Source: Verticillium longisporum (Eukaryota; Ascomycota; Sordariomycetes; Glomerellales; Plectosphaerellaceae). From it: a stretch of 64,000 nucleotides of DNA. The stretch covers positions 3,491,137 to 3,555,136 of the forward strand of contig JAETXT010000011.1 of the NCBI GenBank assembly GCA_019188255.1. The letters are read 5' to 3'. The position numbers were made by a program, and so were the translations under genes. Position 1 is the stretch's first letter. Each line of letters opens with the position of its first letter. Below the pieces are notes generated by a model. It made no database searches. It worked only from the letters and a program-made list of their open reading frames with translations, and was not told where the DNA came from. This document shows positions 37,704 to 49,724 of the stretch, in pieces.

Positions 37704-40429
37704 CTAGTTCATTACTGGCAAAAAAGCTGCCTGAGAGGGGCTGGTCTTGATGGCCGTCACGAGCCTGCGGGTTACGTTTGATGGTTTCTTGACAGGAAGG
37801 ACTTTGCGGCTCATATGCAGCACCTGCATGGAGGCTTCACGTTGCGGAACACCGTCCTCACGAAGGCCAGAATTATTCTGCGGTGACGGTGACAGTTCAG
37901 TAAGAAACAGATGAGCCGGTCCAGATCGATGGACGGGCTCCTCAGGATGTGCTGTCGGTCTTATAGGACGGGGCTCGAACAATGCAAGTAGACTTTGAGC
38001 ATAGACCCATAATTCTGCAGCTTCGCGTAGCGTTGAAAGTAGTGATTCGAAGGGCCGCCTGGCTTGAGCTGCGATGAGAGGATTGTGATCGTTCAAATTG
38101 ATCGAAAGGTGCACCATGGCTGTAAAGAGTACGTGTATGCTTGGCAGCCATAGTCCATGAAGCATTGAACAGGCCCTGAGTGATTCAAATATTGAACTGA
38201 TGTTGTTTACGGCACTCCAACAGATCCCCGAGTCGCTGCCGATGTCGCTGACTTGCTGCTCGGGGTTCTTCCGGCGGTGGAGTAGTATGAGGAAATTATG
38301 GTATGAAAGGTGCAAAGTGGCAGGCCAGATGCTTGGTGAACTTGTTGAGAGTCGCAGGTTCTCGGGTAATTGTAAGATGAACTCGGCCAATGCTTCATCG
38401 GCCTCCTTAGTCGCCGCGGCGCGTTCGTCAGGCGTTGAGCGGAGAGCCGACCGCTGACGCATGGCTTTCGAAAATACCACACAGAGCCGAGTGTGTTGAA
38501 TAGTGAAGTCTGTTTGTGCACCATTCACTCCGTCAAAATGCTGAAGCTCGAGCATTGGCACATCGGAATCATGCAAATTGCTGTCTCAGTTAGAGCCTGA
38601 TCGGAAGAACAGCGAAACGTACTCACATAGCTTGAGGGCGCCCATAGGCCGCCGATATCACCACATCGAACTGAAATACGATCCACCACAGCCTGATCCA
38701 GAGGCGTTTGTCTGCAACGTTAAGATTGGAGGGATTTGCGTTCCGATGAATTCCTAACCCAAAGGCCGTCCGAGCAGCAACGCCAATCCAATGCCAGGAG
38801 TTGGAGACGACATCCTCTAGGTCTTCGCACTGCTAGGTCAAGAGCAGAGCGGTTTGTAAATATGCTTCTCGATGTTTTTCGTAGCGTTTGTCAAAAATTG
38901 TCTTGGTCCGCGAGAAGAAAACAGACCGCAACGCTTTGAGATCTTCTCTCTGGGGCGCTAGTACGTGAGCCCCAACCAGGAAGAGAGCGTTTAGCAACAG
39001 CAGAGATACTGGTTTGATGCTAGGTGTGCTTCTGTTGGTGATGCTGTAGTAAGACCTTTTGAAATCGATTTCATCTACGATCGGGAAACCCCGATTTACG
39101 TGAGTGAAGTAAGCTTCGACCAGCTCATCTGCGAGGCCCTTATCAGGCAGCTCTAGGCTCCCTAATGGCATCGACGGAGTCCTTGCAGGGAACGTAAGGC
39201 TTCCAAAATGCAGCACACTCTCATTCGGCCACCGAGAGCGATGCTGAAGGATGTAATGCAGGTTGGAAAACTCCGTGCCAATAAAATACAGCCGGCAGCG
39301 ATGCGTAACAGCGCTGCCGTCAATTCAATCCTATCAATTCAAACAGGCAAACAACTAATCAAGTCATACCTATTTCACGATTTAAATAGTTAAATTACCC
39401 TATTCGAATTAATTAACTATTTAAATACTATTAAGTTATATATAAATCTCAGGATTTCTATATTCTAGTATATTATATAATTAAAAAAATAGAGTTATAC
39501 GTTATTATAGAATAGAGTGGCCTGCCCTATAGCCCTGCCTTATAGCCGCCTATAGCCTAGTACGTAACCTGACCTATAGGCACGTAACCTGCCTATAGGC
39601 ACGTAACCTACTTCTACTCCCTTAAGCCTACGTAGCCTACCTTCCTAGATAGCTGAATTCATCTATCTTATACCTATAGAATAGCTATATAGCTTCTATT
39701 AAGTATTGCTAGCGTAACGCCTGCCTAGTCCCTAAGACCCGACTCTAGACCTAGCCCCCTAGAGCTATAGCTATTTCTATGCGTATTATCTAGTTAACGA
39801 TAGCTTCATTTACTAATTTAAACCGTATTAAATCCAATTAATTAATCTAAATAGTTAAATCTATAATCCGAAATACATTAAATAGTCAATTCTACCCCTG
39901 ATATTTGAATTAATTGAATTAACGGCAGCGCTGATGCGTAATCTCTAAGTTGCGGAGGTCTTCGCGATTGATGAAATCTGCCAAATTACGCGTTACTTGC
40001 TCGGAAGCGTCACATGCACTGGCACGTCGCTCAACTAGCGATGACCCCAATGTTGGCAACGGATTTGCTGCATCGGGCCGTAGATGCGGGAGAGACGGTG
40101 TAGCAGGCGCAGTTGCAGGATGCTGGCGCTCAGGACGTGGCTGCAGAGGTGCTAGAGTCACCCCGCCATCGAAAGGGCTCTTTGGTCGAGATTTTCTCTT
40201 CTCGAAGACTTTACATTCCTTGATGTCATGGGCTACACAATCTGAGCAGGGCGCACCCTTCCGGAGTATGTCGCATCGAACTTTGCGGTAATGGCACCTC
40301 TCACATGCCTTCCCATCTGTGCGAGTCAGCAGGTCACATATGCGGCACCAATGTTGCCTGGAGCTTACTCGTTCGACCCGTCTTCGTCGCAATATTTGCA
40401 CGTCTGCTGATAAGCCCTTCCGGAGACAT
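37704..40429 (-). pseudogene. Zn2Cys6 transcription factor broken by a MITE and a nonsense codon
   Basis: Fungal-specific regulator. Exon 1 (40429-40369) and exon 2 (from 40316) are joined by intron 40317-40368. The zinc cluster is KACERCHYRKVRCD...CSDC...C, followed by a Pro-rich linker. A 625 bp MITE with its 8 bp duplication interrupts exon 2; removing it restores an open frame into the fungal_trans-type middle domain (YFIGTEFSNLHYILQHRSRW). Further on a TAG at 38833-38835 stands where the family has Trp (ALLLTW), a G-to-A change, followed by the conserved NSWHWIGVAARTAFGLGIHR. The last intron is 38581-38626 and the stop lies at 37704. The restored length would be 664 codons. It faces the MFS transporter at 40882 head to head, a usual arrangement for a pathway regulator and its exporter. 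Confidence 0.85.
39309..39933. mobile_element. hAT-like MITE, copy A (625 bp)
   Basis: Non-autonomous and AT-rich, without coding capacity. Termini read CAGCGCTGCCGTCAATTCAA at the left and the inverted form at the right (one or two transitions). It is flanked by a perfect 8 bp duplication ATGCGTAA at 39301-39308 and 39934-39941. The interior has a 19-20 bp tandem array (three copies, 39562-39610, ACGTAACCTGCCTATAGGC). It shares subterminal sequence with copy B at 42590-43059. The 8 bp duplication and CAGNG-type ends point to the hAT superfamily. Confidence 0.9.
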
Positions 40430-40881
40430 GATCTGCCTGGTCATCGGCGCGGAAGATGGATGGACTTGTCGAACTCTGTGGTTCTCTACTGGCCAGTTTT
40501 GCGTACCTATCATCGGAAATCACAGTGGACTCGGAAGTTGAAATCTTGAGTTACATCGGCCTCGGAAGTTTTGCCCAATCAGCAAGCCCTATCAGCAATC
40601 CGATATGAGCTTTTCTTGTCACACAGACCTCCGTATGGCCTGTGCATCCAGACTTGATGTTGAATCCCAACAACGAGTCATATTACCAATACAGAGCTTC
40701 GATGCTGGAAGTTAGCAGATTCCCGCAACTCGGTCGAATGCGCCAATCAACATCGCACAATTTGGAGGAATTAGCCTCTCTGCTCTCAAGAACACCATGC
40801 AAAGAGGTCGCATATCTCGGTTCTTCATATTTGATGCCAGGTTCTCCCAGGCTTATATAACGGGTGCAGCAACATGCTGAA
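40430..40881. promoter_or_regulatory. Shared divergent promoter of the regulator and transporter
   Basis: About 450 bp between a minus-strand Zn2Cys6 gene and a plus-strand MFS gene. TTATATAA at 40853-40860 is a TATA-like element for the transporter, but it is close to the first ATG, so translation may begin at a later in-frame Met (40936 or 40960). Confidence 0.4.
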
Positions 40882-42670
40882 ATGATCGTGGACACTAAGC
40901 TTCTGAATGAGAAATGCTACTCAAACCATACCATGTACTCCTCACGCAGAGTTGATCTAGAGATGCGGATGCGCACATCAGAACATGGAGGAGAAATCGA
41001 CGAAAATGCACAAGACTCAGATGGATCGAACAGCTACGTTATTGCATTCTCCGATCCTACAAAATTTTCATCTGTACGTATCTCTGGTCTTTAAGGGGAG
41101 CTTATTCCAATGTTATTCCGACCGATGACTTACTTGTGGTTAGACAAGAAAGCTTCTAATTGTCGTTGCTGGTTTCACCTGCACATTTAATGGAAACTTG
41201 GGATCTTCTATGCCGTCTGGGGCTCTTGATGCAATCTCCAGCCATTTCGGTGTCAACGATCGCATTCATCTGATCCTGCTTAACTCATTGTACATGGTCG
41301 GTTATGTACTGGGTCCTCTGCTTTTTGGACCACTCAGCGAGTACGTAGGCAGGCGACCGGTCCTAATCGGTACTTACCTGGGATACATCATCTTCATGGG
41401 CGCTTGCTCTGTCGCGCCGAGTTACTACGTCTTACTGGTATTCCGATTGGCTTGCGGTATCAATGCTGCTGCACCAACAGCTGTGCTGGGAGGTCTATAT
41501 GCCGACATACTCGATGATCCCTCGGTCCGGGGGAACGCCATGGCCCTCTATATGTCAGTGACGACGATTGGGCCGATTGTGGGACCCATCATCTCTGGGG
41601 CCTCATCATCAGTCTCGTGGCGTTGGCCATTCTGGATCGCAACCCTTATTGCGATAGCCGGCCTACCGCTGGTGTTGGCTCTGCCGGAGACATACAGCCC
41701 TGTATTATATAACAAGGCTATTCGAAAACTACTGAAGCAGAATGCACCAAAGTTTGATATAGCTGCGGGACAACACCCTCAAGTCTTGGACTCGAGACTT
41801 CAAGCACCGGAACTCAAACCTTTTAACGCCAGGGAAATCTTCCTCCGGCCGTTGAATCTCCTCGTTACCGAGCCGATTCTTTTCTTCACGTCAGCCTACC
41901 TCACTATGGGATATGCTGTGTTTTATCTCATGTTTCAAGCATATCCCCAAGTCTTCCAACGATTTTACAGGCTCAGACCAGGAATAGCTGCCCTTGCATA
42001 CCTTCCAAGTAAGACTTATCCTTCCTATACCGTACTAGCTCTCTGACCAGCTGTGTAGTGATCGTCGGAGTTATTGGTTCACTTGCTATCTTTGCTGCTT
42101 TCACCTCTTATCATGACAGGCGAACCAGGGCTGGCGCGAGCTGGACGGAAAAGGAAATTTACAGAAGGCTTCCACTAGCGTGCATTGCATCTCCATTGTG
42201 AGTTACCCTACCATTCACTTTGAACGTCGTGCTGATAGTATCAAAGTATGGTAGTCGGCCTGTTTTGGTTGGGCTGGACTGCGTGGGTATCGATTCACCC
42301 AGTGGTGCCAGCGATGAGTGGCGTCTTCTTTGTTTGTGGTTTCCAATTGCTTTTCATGGGGATGGTAAACTATTTGACAGACGTATTTCGACAAAGTTCG
42401 GCTTCAGCACACGCTGCTGCAAGCATGATGAGGTCGATCGGAGCTATCCTGCTGCCACTGTCGGCTGACAGCATGTATAACAGTTTGGGTGTCCATTGGG
42501 CGCCATCTGTTGTTGGCTTCATCGCATTAGCTTTAGGGGTGATACCTTTTTATCTTCATCAAATTCGGAGACAGGCTTGCAGAAAGCAGCAGCGCTGCCG
42601 TCAATTCAAACCTATCAATTCAAACAGTCAAACAACCAATCAAATCACTCTGATTTCACGATTCAAATAG
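40882..42670 (+). CDS. MFS drug:H+ antiporter (DHA1) with MITE-derived C-terminus
   Basis: Twelve-segment exporter of the DHA1 family, plausibly for toxic compounds or a secondary metabolite. Exons are 40882-41073, 41144-42008, 42059-42197 and 42247-42670 (539 codons). Motifs: NGNLGSSMPSGALDAISSHF in TM1, PLSEYVGRRPVLIGTY (motif A), and ALYMSVTTIGPIVGPIISG (motif C, antiporter signature). Introns are 49-70 bp. The final exon runs from host sequence into MITE copy B at 42590, so the last 26 or so residues are transposon-encoded. Excision in silico would end the protein four codons after the insertion point. The membrane domain is complete, so function may be kept. Confidence 0.85.
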
Positions 42671-43059
42671 TCAAATAGCCCTATACGGATTAATTAATTA
42701 TTTGAAATTTATTAAGCAGAATTCAGATTTCGGGCCTATATTAATCCGAGAATATATCTTAGTAATACCTAACTTAGTAATATTTAGCTTAGTAATATTT
42801 AACTTAGGAATAATTATTTATTTAATAATAATATCTAGCTTAGTAAGATATCTAGCTTATTAAGGCTTCTTCTTAAATCTTAAAGTACTTTAAAATCTTT
42901 AAAATCTCCTTAGAAAAAATCTTATAGAACCTCTAATATTTAACTAAATACTATTAAATTTAATTAAATAATTCAATTAATTAAATCTATAGCTATAAAT
43001 ATATTAAATAGTTAAATACGACACCGATATTTGAATTGATTGAATTGACGGCAGCGCTG
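42590..43059. mobile_element. hAT-like MITE, copy B (470 bp)
   Basis: Same family as copy A: identical first 20 bases (CAGCGCTGCCGTCAATTCAA) and the inverted form at the right end. It is flanked by a perfect 8 bp duplication GAAAGCAG (42582-42589 and 43060-43067). The interior is about two-thirds A+T, with CTTAGTAATA repeats, and unlike that of copy A. Differences between the shared ends are mostly C/T and G/A. Confidence 0.92.
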
Positions 43060-43240
43060 GAAAGCAGCCAGGCGGCAGATAGGCACAGAGAAGCATCGTA
43101 GATACAAAGACATTGTATATACATAGAAATGATATACTTTTTTCTTGAATTGTCACCACATATAATCCTACAGTGCCATCGCTATGTTCAAATTTATGGG
43201 ATGTTGTCTTTGCGCACAATGCTCATGCTTTTCATCCCCC

Positions 43241-43666
43241 TCAACGATAAGCCGGTTGTGGTTGCTGAATACCGCCACTGTATCCAGCATTATACCCAGG
43301 TCCGTACCCTGCTTGTCCATTATTGGTGTAACCATATCCGCCGCCCTGTTGGCTATATCCAGCTTCCGTCATGCCTGGTCCAGCTGCTTGGTTACGCCCG
43401 CCCATCATACCGCTGAGCTTGCCCATCATGCCGCCACTGTGTGTCGGAGCCCCGTGGTGAGCCTGAGCATTTCTGTTGGCGCGCTTCTTGCGGAAACAAC
43501 AACAATAACAGCAAAGTAGACAGAAGGCAAGCACGGCAAAACAGGCAATGGCAATGCCAACGATGGCCCCAGTCGCGAGACGTCGACCCCGAGATCGGTT
43601 GTTTCCGTACTGGATCATGTCAGCTGAAGAAACTAGTCACCCGCCGGGGGAAAACTTACTGCCATA
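43241..43666 (-). CDS. Small single-pass membrane protein with Cys-rich juxtamembrane stretch and Gly/Tyr tail
   Basis: Function not recognised. A two-codon first exon (43666-43661) is joined over intron 43610-43660 (GTAAGT, CTGAC branch, CCAG) to exon 43609-43241, giving 124 aa that starts MAYGNNRSRGRRL. One membrane helix (GAIVGIAIACFAVLAFCLL) runs into CCYCCCFRKKR, a likely palmitoylation cluster. The cytosolic tail is Gly/Tyr/Gln-rich with GYG and PQPAY elements. The overall plan recalls fungal Rcr-type small membrane proteins, but no homology is claimed. Intact. Confidence 0.6.
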
Positions 43667-44393
43667 TTTTGGTTTGTATTTGAGTAGGGATGGACTGATG
43701 GCTGTGGTTTGGGACCGTTCTGTTGTGTAGAAATGTTGGTTAAGATTAAAATACATACTGAAACTGATTGCAGTGAAGGTGCCAACATGTCTTATACTAA
43801 CAGGCCCACCACATGACGCGTGCTATCAGCCCTGCGGTGACGCCAGCTTTGACCTACGCTGACAAACATTCCCTGTTTTAGCCTTGACACAATCGCTGAG
43901 CATAATTTCCGCTCATCGTCATGAAATGTGGCTGGCCGTGGCGCTGCAGCTCTCGTTTTGCACCAACGCGTCAGCCCAGCGTTCCCTATTGTCGATCACG
44001 GCAGGTTGATTACACTACAAGGTGCCAATAAAGCGTGAACATGCATTCGGTATATGCACGATTCGTGTGTGCTCAAGCAGTATGGGCGGTGATGTCATGG
44101 TCAATACCGAGTGACGCGCGGCCGAATCGTGTTGATGTGGGGCCGACCCGGGTAACGGTTCTCAGGGCTCGGCGCCGAGCATGGCGAACCGCTTGCACGT
44201 TCTCACTCTGTTAGGCTGGTAATATGTGTAATAATCGGGAATGGCGAATCTTTTTCCATGACGATCTGGTTACGTTCAAAACGTTACTTCTATGTGGCGC
44301 CGTCACAGGAGTAATGTCACAAGTATACACAGAAATAACTGAGTGCTTCAAAGCTTCACCCAGCCACTCCCCCCACCCCCCCCTAAATAAGGT
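43667..44393. other. Intergenic, no gene seen
   Basis: Promoter of the small membrane protein and 3' side of the GMC fragment. C6 and C8 runs near 44369-44384. No coding support. Confidence 0.35.
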
Positions 44394-45656
44394 TTACTGC
44401 TGAAGCGATGCCTTCCTGCGCAAATAAGAACGGCCCAGAACCTCGCGGCGGTCTCTGAACATACGGCTGCGCTTCGTCTTACACTTAATAGGCTCAACGC
44501 CGAGGATCTTTGACACGGCGTGCTCCGCCACAACCATGACAGGTGCTTGCGTATTGCCAGTGGGTACCTCGGGGTGGATGCTGGCATCGACGACATACAA
44601 GTTGTCAGTTCCCCAGACGCGGGTATCAGTGTCAACGACGCTGCTGCCGTCATCTTCCTCGCCCATGACAGCTGTCCCGACAAAATGAGGCCACTGCGGA
44701 ATGTCTGAGTGAGACTCTCTGCCGTGGTGTTGACCGGCAGAGTCAGTGAGCTGTTAGATTTGCTCGCATATTCAATGAGTGTAGTCATGAAAGACAACAT
44801 TGCCTCATGATCGCCATCTGTGTTCATAGACGGCTGGGTTGTGATAGTGGTAGCGCCTGCGTGATTGATACCGAGCGCGCCGACCGAAGTTAGGCCGTGG
44901 GTAAGATAGAACTTCATACTCACTGTGTTGTCACTGGGCGCATTGACTGTGCCCTGGACGTATCGAACGATTCCGTCCGTGTTATTCACGCCTGTCCAGA
45001 AATTCAGGCGCTGGCCGGACTGCGATAGAAGACCGCTGCCTTTGGCGAAGAGATCGATTGTTTCTTGACTTGGCGTCAGCCAAGCATCCTTCGGACGTGT
45101 TGTAAGACCCGTCCTGGTGTTGAAGTTGACAGTGAAAATAGGATGGTCCCTCATGTTTTCGCCAACAGGAAGCGGGATCCATTGGTTTTGTGGCGGTATG
45201 TTGATGTTGGTTGTTCCAGAGGCGACGGTCTCGATCTGAGCCTTGGGACCAATGCCAGAGTTAAAGAGAAGGCGAGGGGTTGATAGTGCACCAGCAGCAA
45301 GGATTACCGCGCCGTCGGTCTTCAGGTTGATGACCTGGCGCGTGGAGGGTGTGAGCTCGACCTCAACGCCGGTGACAGCGGAGCCTTCACGAATCGCGCG
45401 AAGGACTTTGACATTGGTTTGCAGAGAAAAATTAGGGAGAGCCAGAGCCAGAGGAAGGTAGTCACGGACAGGTCCAGCGCGAAGTCCATTTTCGATCTGT
45501 CTTTGTCAGTGGAAAGTCGTCTGAAAGGGGCATCCGAAGACTTACTAGCCAAGTCGGATGCGTGAAAACGAGCTGCTTCTCTTCCGGGCTCTTGAGCGCG
45601 TTAACTTCGCTCCAGCCATTGTTAGACAGGAAACTGGAAACAATGTCGAATGCCGG
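44394..45656 (-). pseudogene. GMC oxidoreductase fragment, cellobiose-dehydrogenase flavodomain type
   Basis: Only the second half of a GMC flavoprotein is present. It begins around PAFDIVSSFLSNNGWSEV at 45656, preceded by sequence with an in-frame stop. Intron 45497-45545 leads into GLRAGPVRDYLPLA. The substrate-domain end carries the catalytic pair: His in HFVGTAVMG and Asn/His in PTGNTQAPVMVVAEH, as in CDH-type dehydrogenases. One base is missing near 44690, just before HFVGTA. The FAD-binding N-terminus, haem domain and signal peptide are absent. About 404 codons remain of an expected 550-800. A truncated, probably dead copy. Confidence 0.75.
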
Positions 45657-48416
45657 GCAAACTACATGGCCTCTTTGGCAATGGACCTCATCTCTCTAGT
45701 TCAATACTGAAGGCTTCCAACGCCTGAACCATACGATTGAGACCCAGATTCGAATACTCCTTTTAGTGCGCAAATACGATACGATACCAACCGGGCACAT
45801 CGCCACCGAAATCTGGTCCCAGGGCAAGAAAGAGGCGGTGCTCCAACAACTTCTCCTGAAGTCTCGTTTCGAGAGCCCTCAGAGTCGCATCAGCAGATGC
45901 AATATTCTCATCTTCCTTTCTCACGGCCTTGTTGAGTTGTTCATAGAGTGGGGCAAACAGGTCGACCCAAGCAAATAAGCCAGAAATACCACCCATTTTG
46001 TATGGTATCTTATAGTGTTCCAGAGATTCTATCGTAATGGCCTAATTTTCGGCGAGACGGGACTGGTTGGTCTTGGTTAGACTTTCGACAAATGAATCAT
46101 CGGAAAGAATTCGTGACGTGGCCAGGTCAGACAGTGTTGATGGGCATGAAAAGTACGAGTTTATTTCGCAAGCACGTATAAAAGCTGCGTTTCGACTGAT
46201 CAAGCAGTCGAGTCTGATGCCATTGGATCCAAAATCCTAAGGAGTTGCTAGTCTATCAATAAACTTCTCCAAGGGGGAAGGATGATCCAACCTTGCTCAT
46301 ACCTTATAAAACCTGGATAAAGTTTTGATCAATTATCCCATCTGTGTCGATCGAGAGGACCGATGTGAAGCCGGGAGCATCATGGTATTGTGGGCTCTGC
46401 CGCCACGACACACGAAACAGCTCGACAGCTTTTGAATCAGGCCCAATTGACTGATTGCGGACTGGCCCGCACTTGGGGCTGTTATTATGGACAGAAAATC
46501 GTCTCCGAACATCAGTCGGGCTCGTTGTTCCGCCTCAAACGGGGAAAGCCATGTTATAGCAATTGCCTGCGTTGTATTTTAGGTTGAGACATGACCCAGG
46601 CTGACTCGATGGTGAGATGCAGTGGATGAAGAGCAGCCGATTTCGGGGACCATTACTATCTGTGACAGAGGCTTGAGCTGGCCGGACGGAATCCCGCGGG
46701 TGTCACCTCCGCTGCTGTAGTTCAAGTGAAGACTCTCGACCATGTGCTTGGAGCTCGTGCCATTCGGCCGTCCTCCAGTTAAGGCGACCTGCAAATGCGA
46801 TCGTGACGTTGTCTAAAAAAGAGCAGTGAGCTTGCGACGATTTCTTTGGTCGCAGTCACTATAGTTGCAAGGGTTCAAAGGCTTCGGGATCGTCAAGCTC
46901 GGCATAAGGAATCCTATGTACTCGCTAGAGTGGTAGTCATGTGTTGTAAATGAACCCGACTGCGTCTGCCGCAGCTGTGGGATGTTGCTCTGGAAACTTC
47001 TTGAGGCCGGTACCATCGCTGAACTGCTGGGTATTGATTTACTTCCTCGCAGCCTCTGATGACTTAGCGTTGCCGTCCGCCGAAGAGTTTCTGGACCAAG
47101 GGACTCTGCTTCATTAGCAGGAACCATCAACACCGCAAAAGCTGCTCGCTTGACCTTTCCCTGAAGTTCTGAGCGGTCTTCATGCTTAACCTCGGCAAAG
47201 ATGTCGGCGTTGGCTGCCTTCATCTCAGCCATCTCAGCCCTCTAGTCCTCCTTCGCGCGGTATTGTCTCTTTTGGAATTTGCTCTGTGCCACACGGTGTC
47301 GACACGGTTGTCTCTGAGACATGACTCACCGCGGCTCATTAGAGAGAATCGCATCGTGAAGGTATTGAAGACATACCACTGACCCTAACCCTAACCCTGC
47401 GATATTGGTCAGATGGTGCGTCGTGAATTGAGTATAATGGCGAGTGGTCGCAGGGTGGAGACATTACCAGTCATCAAGTTACCCCGCGGGGGCTGCAACA
47501 GATCGTCTACAAGATTACAGGTACGGTTTTGTTCGTAAACTGGAATAATAACATACTAACTATTCCTCCCCTGGAAGGCGGACCTACTGAACTAGAGCTG
47601 GCCGATCCGGTAGACCTGGATGCTGGCCTCTTGAAGGTCGACCTTCCTCTTATGGCTCATTCCGCTCTAAGAAACGAGACGAGAACGGCATACCATGTGC
47701 CGCTCTGGGTTGCCATGATGTGCTCAACAACTCTGGAAGCTTGGACTGTCTCTGACGAGTATAACAGAATATTTTCCGACCACAGTTTCATTGGATGACT
47801 ATATCAAGTAGGTTTGGAACGGTCAGAAGAATAGTCCTAAGTAAAACACCATTGACATGAGAGAGCACGTCTTCGAGTGATTCGGTACGGACCACTCATG
47901 AGTGTGTGGGGTGATGGCCGAATCCTCAAGATGCGCTACCCGAGCCTGTGGATAGCCTCGCGAACGAATTGCGGGATACAAGTCAGTAAATAATGTGCAC
48001 GGCGCTACACTGTCTTTCGCAAATGTTCATTGTCTTCTTAGCGCGACCCAGAGGTCGTCATCCTCCGCCAGTGGGGTCGTAACAGGGCGACAGGCACGAG
48101 TCGGAGCTACTGGCTCCGAATTTCGCATCCATGCAGATCCACCAACAGGATGTTTTGACTAAATTGGCTGGCTTTGGCTGATACTGACACCGGTTGGAGG
48201 ATCGAAATTCTGCCGAGCCTCGCAAGCCCGATGTAACTCCCCACATACTAGCGGTCCTGAACTTCGGGAGACAGACCTTGCTTGGCCAACGATCGACGCG
48301 GGTGCCCTGATGTTCGTTCCAATCCAGAGGAGTCATGTTTAAGCATAAAAGCATCTTTGCCCGTTCAATTGACAACGATGAAGGAGTACGCTAGTTCAAT
48401 CGAGACAGCACTCAAG
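45657..48416. other. 2.7 kb with no secure gene; contains an interstitial telomere repeat
   Basis: Unassigned frames include 45763-45996 minus (77 codons, helical, GLFAWVDLFAPLYEQL), 46813-47232 minus (139 codons, helical start) and 47529-47798 plus (89 codons). None shows a known motif or splice partner. A C-rich telomere-like tract lies at 47383-47398. A TATA-like CATAAAAGC stands at about 48345, upstream of the pectate lyase. Confidence 0.35.
47383..47398 (-). repeat. Interstitial telomeric repeat, CCCTAA orientation
   Basis: CCCTAACCCTAACCCT, two and two-thirds units, inverted relative to the terminal TTAGGG array 16.5 kb away. Confidence 0.85.
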
Positions 48417-49695
48417 ATGTACAATTCTCAAATCTCCACTATTTGGTTCCTGGCCTTCGTGGGAAGCGCCTTAGGCCGCGATATCTTTGTCTCGCCGTCA
48501 GGTTCTGGAACAGGAACGCTTGCTGCACCTTATAGCTCAATCCAAGCCGCTGTAAATGCTGCGGCTGCTGGTGACACTATCTTCCTGCGCGCCGGGACCT
48601 ACGCACCGTCTGCGAACATTCAGGTTGGAAAGAGCGGCACACGAACAGCCCCAATCTCAGTACGACCATACCAGAGCGAAAAGGTCATCATCAATGGAGA
48701 GAACATGCCTGGGTAAGTTCACATCCGATCCGATTGTTTTGTTCTTCGGACGCTGATAAGTTGATAGCACGCCCAAAGCTCTCGACGAGTCTCTACCAAA
48801 TTCGGAGCGTGGCATCTTTCACATCCAGAACGCCAACTACTGGGCTTTCTACAATCTTAAGTATGGCCTTCCGCGAGTTGACCGTCTTATCCTATCTAAA
48901 CTTCTCAGGCTGATCAACGGCCCTTATGGCATTTACGCACGCGATGCCTCTCACAACTATTACGAGGGCTTGTCCACGCACGACAATTATGAAACTGGGT
49001 TTCAACTCGAGGGAGCTTCGTCAAACAATACCGTCTTTAAGCTTGACTCTTATCGCAACCGGGATCCCCGCAAGAATGGAGAGAGCGCCGACGGCTTCGC
49101 TTGCAAGTCTGGATCCGGTGAAGGCAACGTCCTCCGAAACGCAAGACTTTGGGACAACGTTGATGATGGCTTGGACCTTTTTATGTTTGGGTCACCAGTA
49201 ACGCTGGAAGAGGTGTACGCATGGGGTAACGGCTACAACAGATGGGGGTTCAGCCCATTTGAGGGAGATGGCAACGGATTCAAGCTCGGCATCACGAACA
49301 ACCCACCCGCAAACCATATTGTGCGGAACTCGATTGCTTTCGCGAACTTCAAGAAGGGATTCATCGACAACGGTAACCCGGGCTCCATTACCTTTGAGAG
49401 GAACACGGCATGGAACAATGGCGATACAGGGTTCGTCATGCGAAGCTCGTCTTCGAGAATGAGGGGTAACATTGCCGCGGTCAACGTGGGCAGCGCCCAA
49501 GTCAGCCTCGTCTCGTCTGTTGATTCGTCTGGCAACTCGTGGAACTCTGGATCATGGTCCAACTCGTCTTTCATCAGTGTGGATGCTTCTGTGCTCAAAG
49601 GTAGCCGTGGTTCGGATGGGAAAGTTCGAGGTAGTGACTTCTTGGTCCCGACTTCGGGTCAGGCTCTCGGAGCTACAACGAGACAAGAGGTCTAA
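48417..49695 (+). CDS. Secreted PL9 pectate lyase
   Basis: Cleaves polygalacturonate by beta-elimination outside the cell. Exons 48417-48712, 48768-48860 and 48909-49695 give 391 aa. The start ATG 48417 is preferred because it opens a signal peptide (YNSQISTIWFLAFVGSALG) ending just before RDIFVSPSGSG. The middle shows the right-handed beta-helix ladder and the PL9 Asp-rich calcium/active-site region: SADGFACKSGSGEGN and NVDDGLDLFMFG, followed by WGNGYNRWGF and GDGNGFKLG. Introns are GT-AG, 55 and 48 bp. Intact and unusual among decayed neighbours. Substrate class is inferred from family. Confidence 0.9.
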
Positions 49696-49724
49696 TGTGT
49701 AGAAGACGACCTTAACACTTAAAT

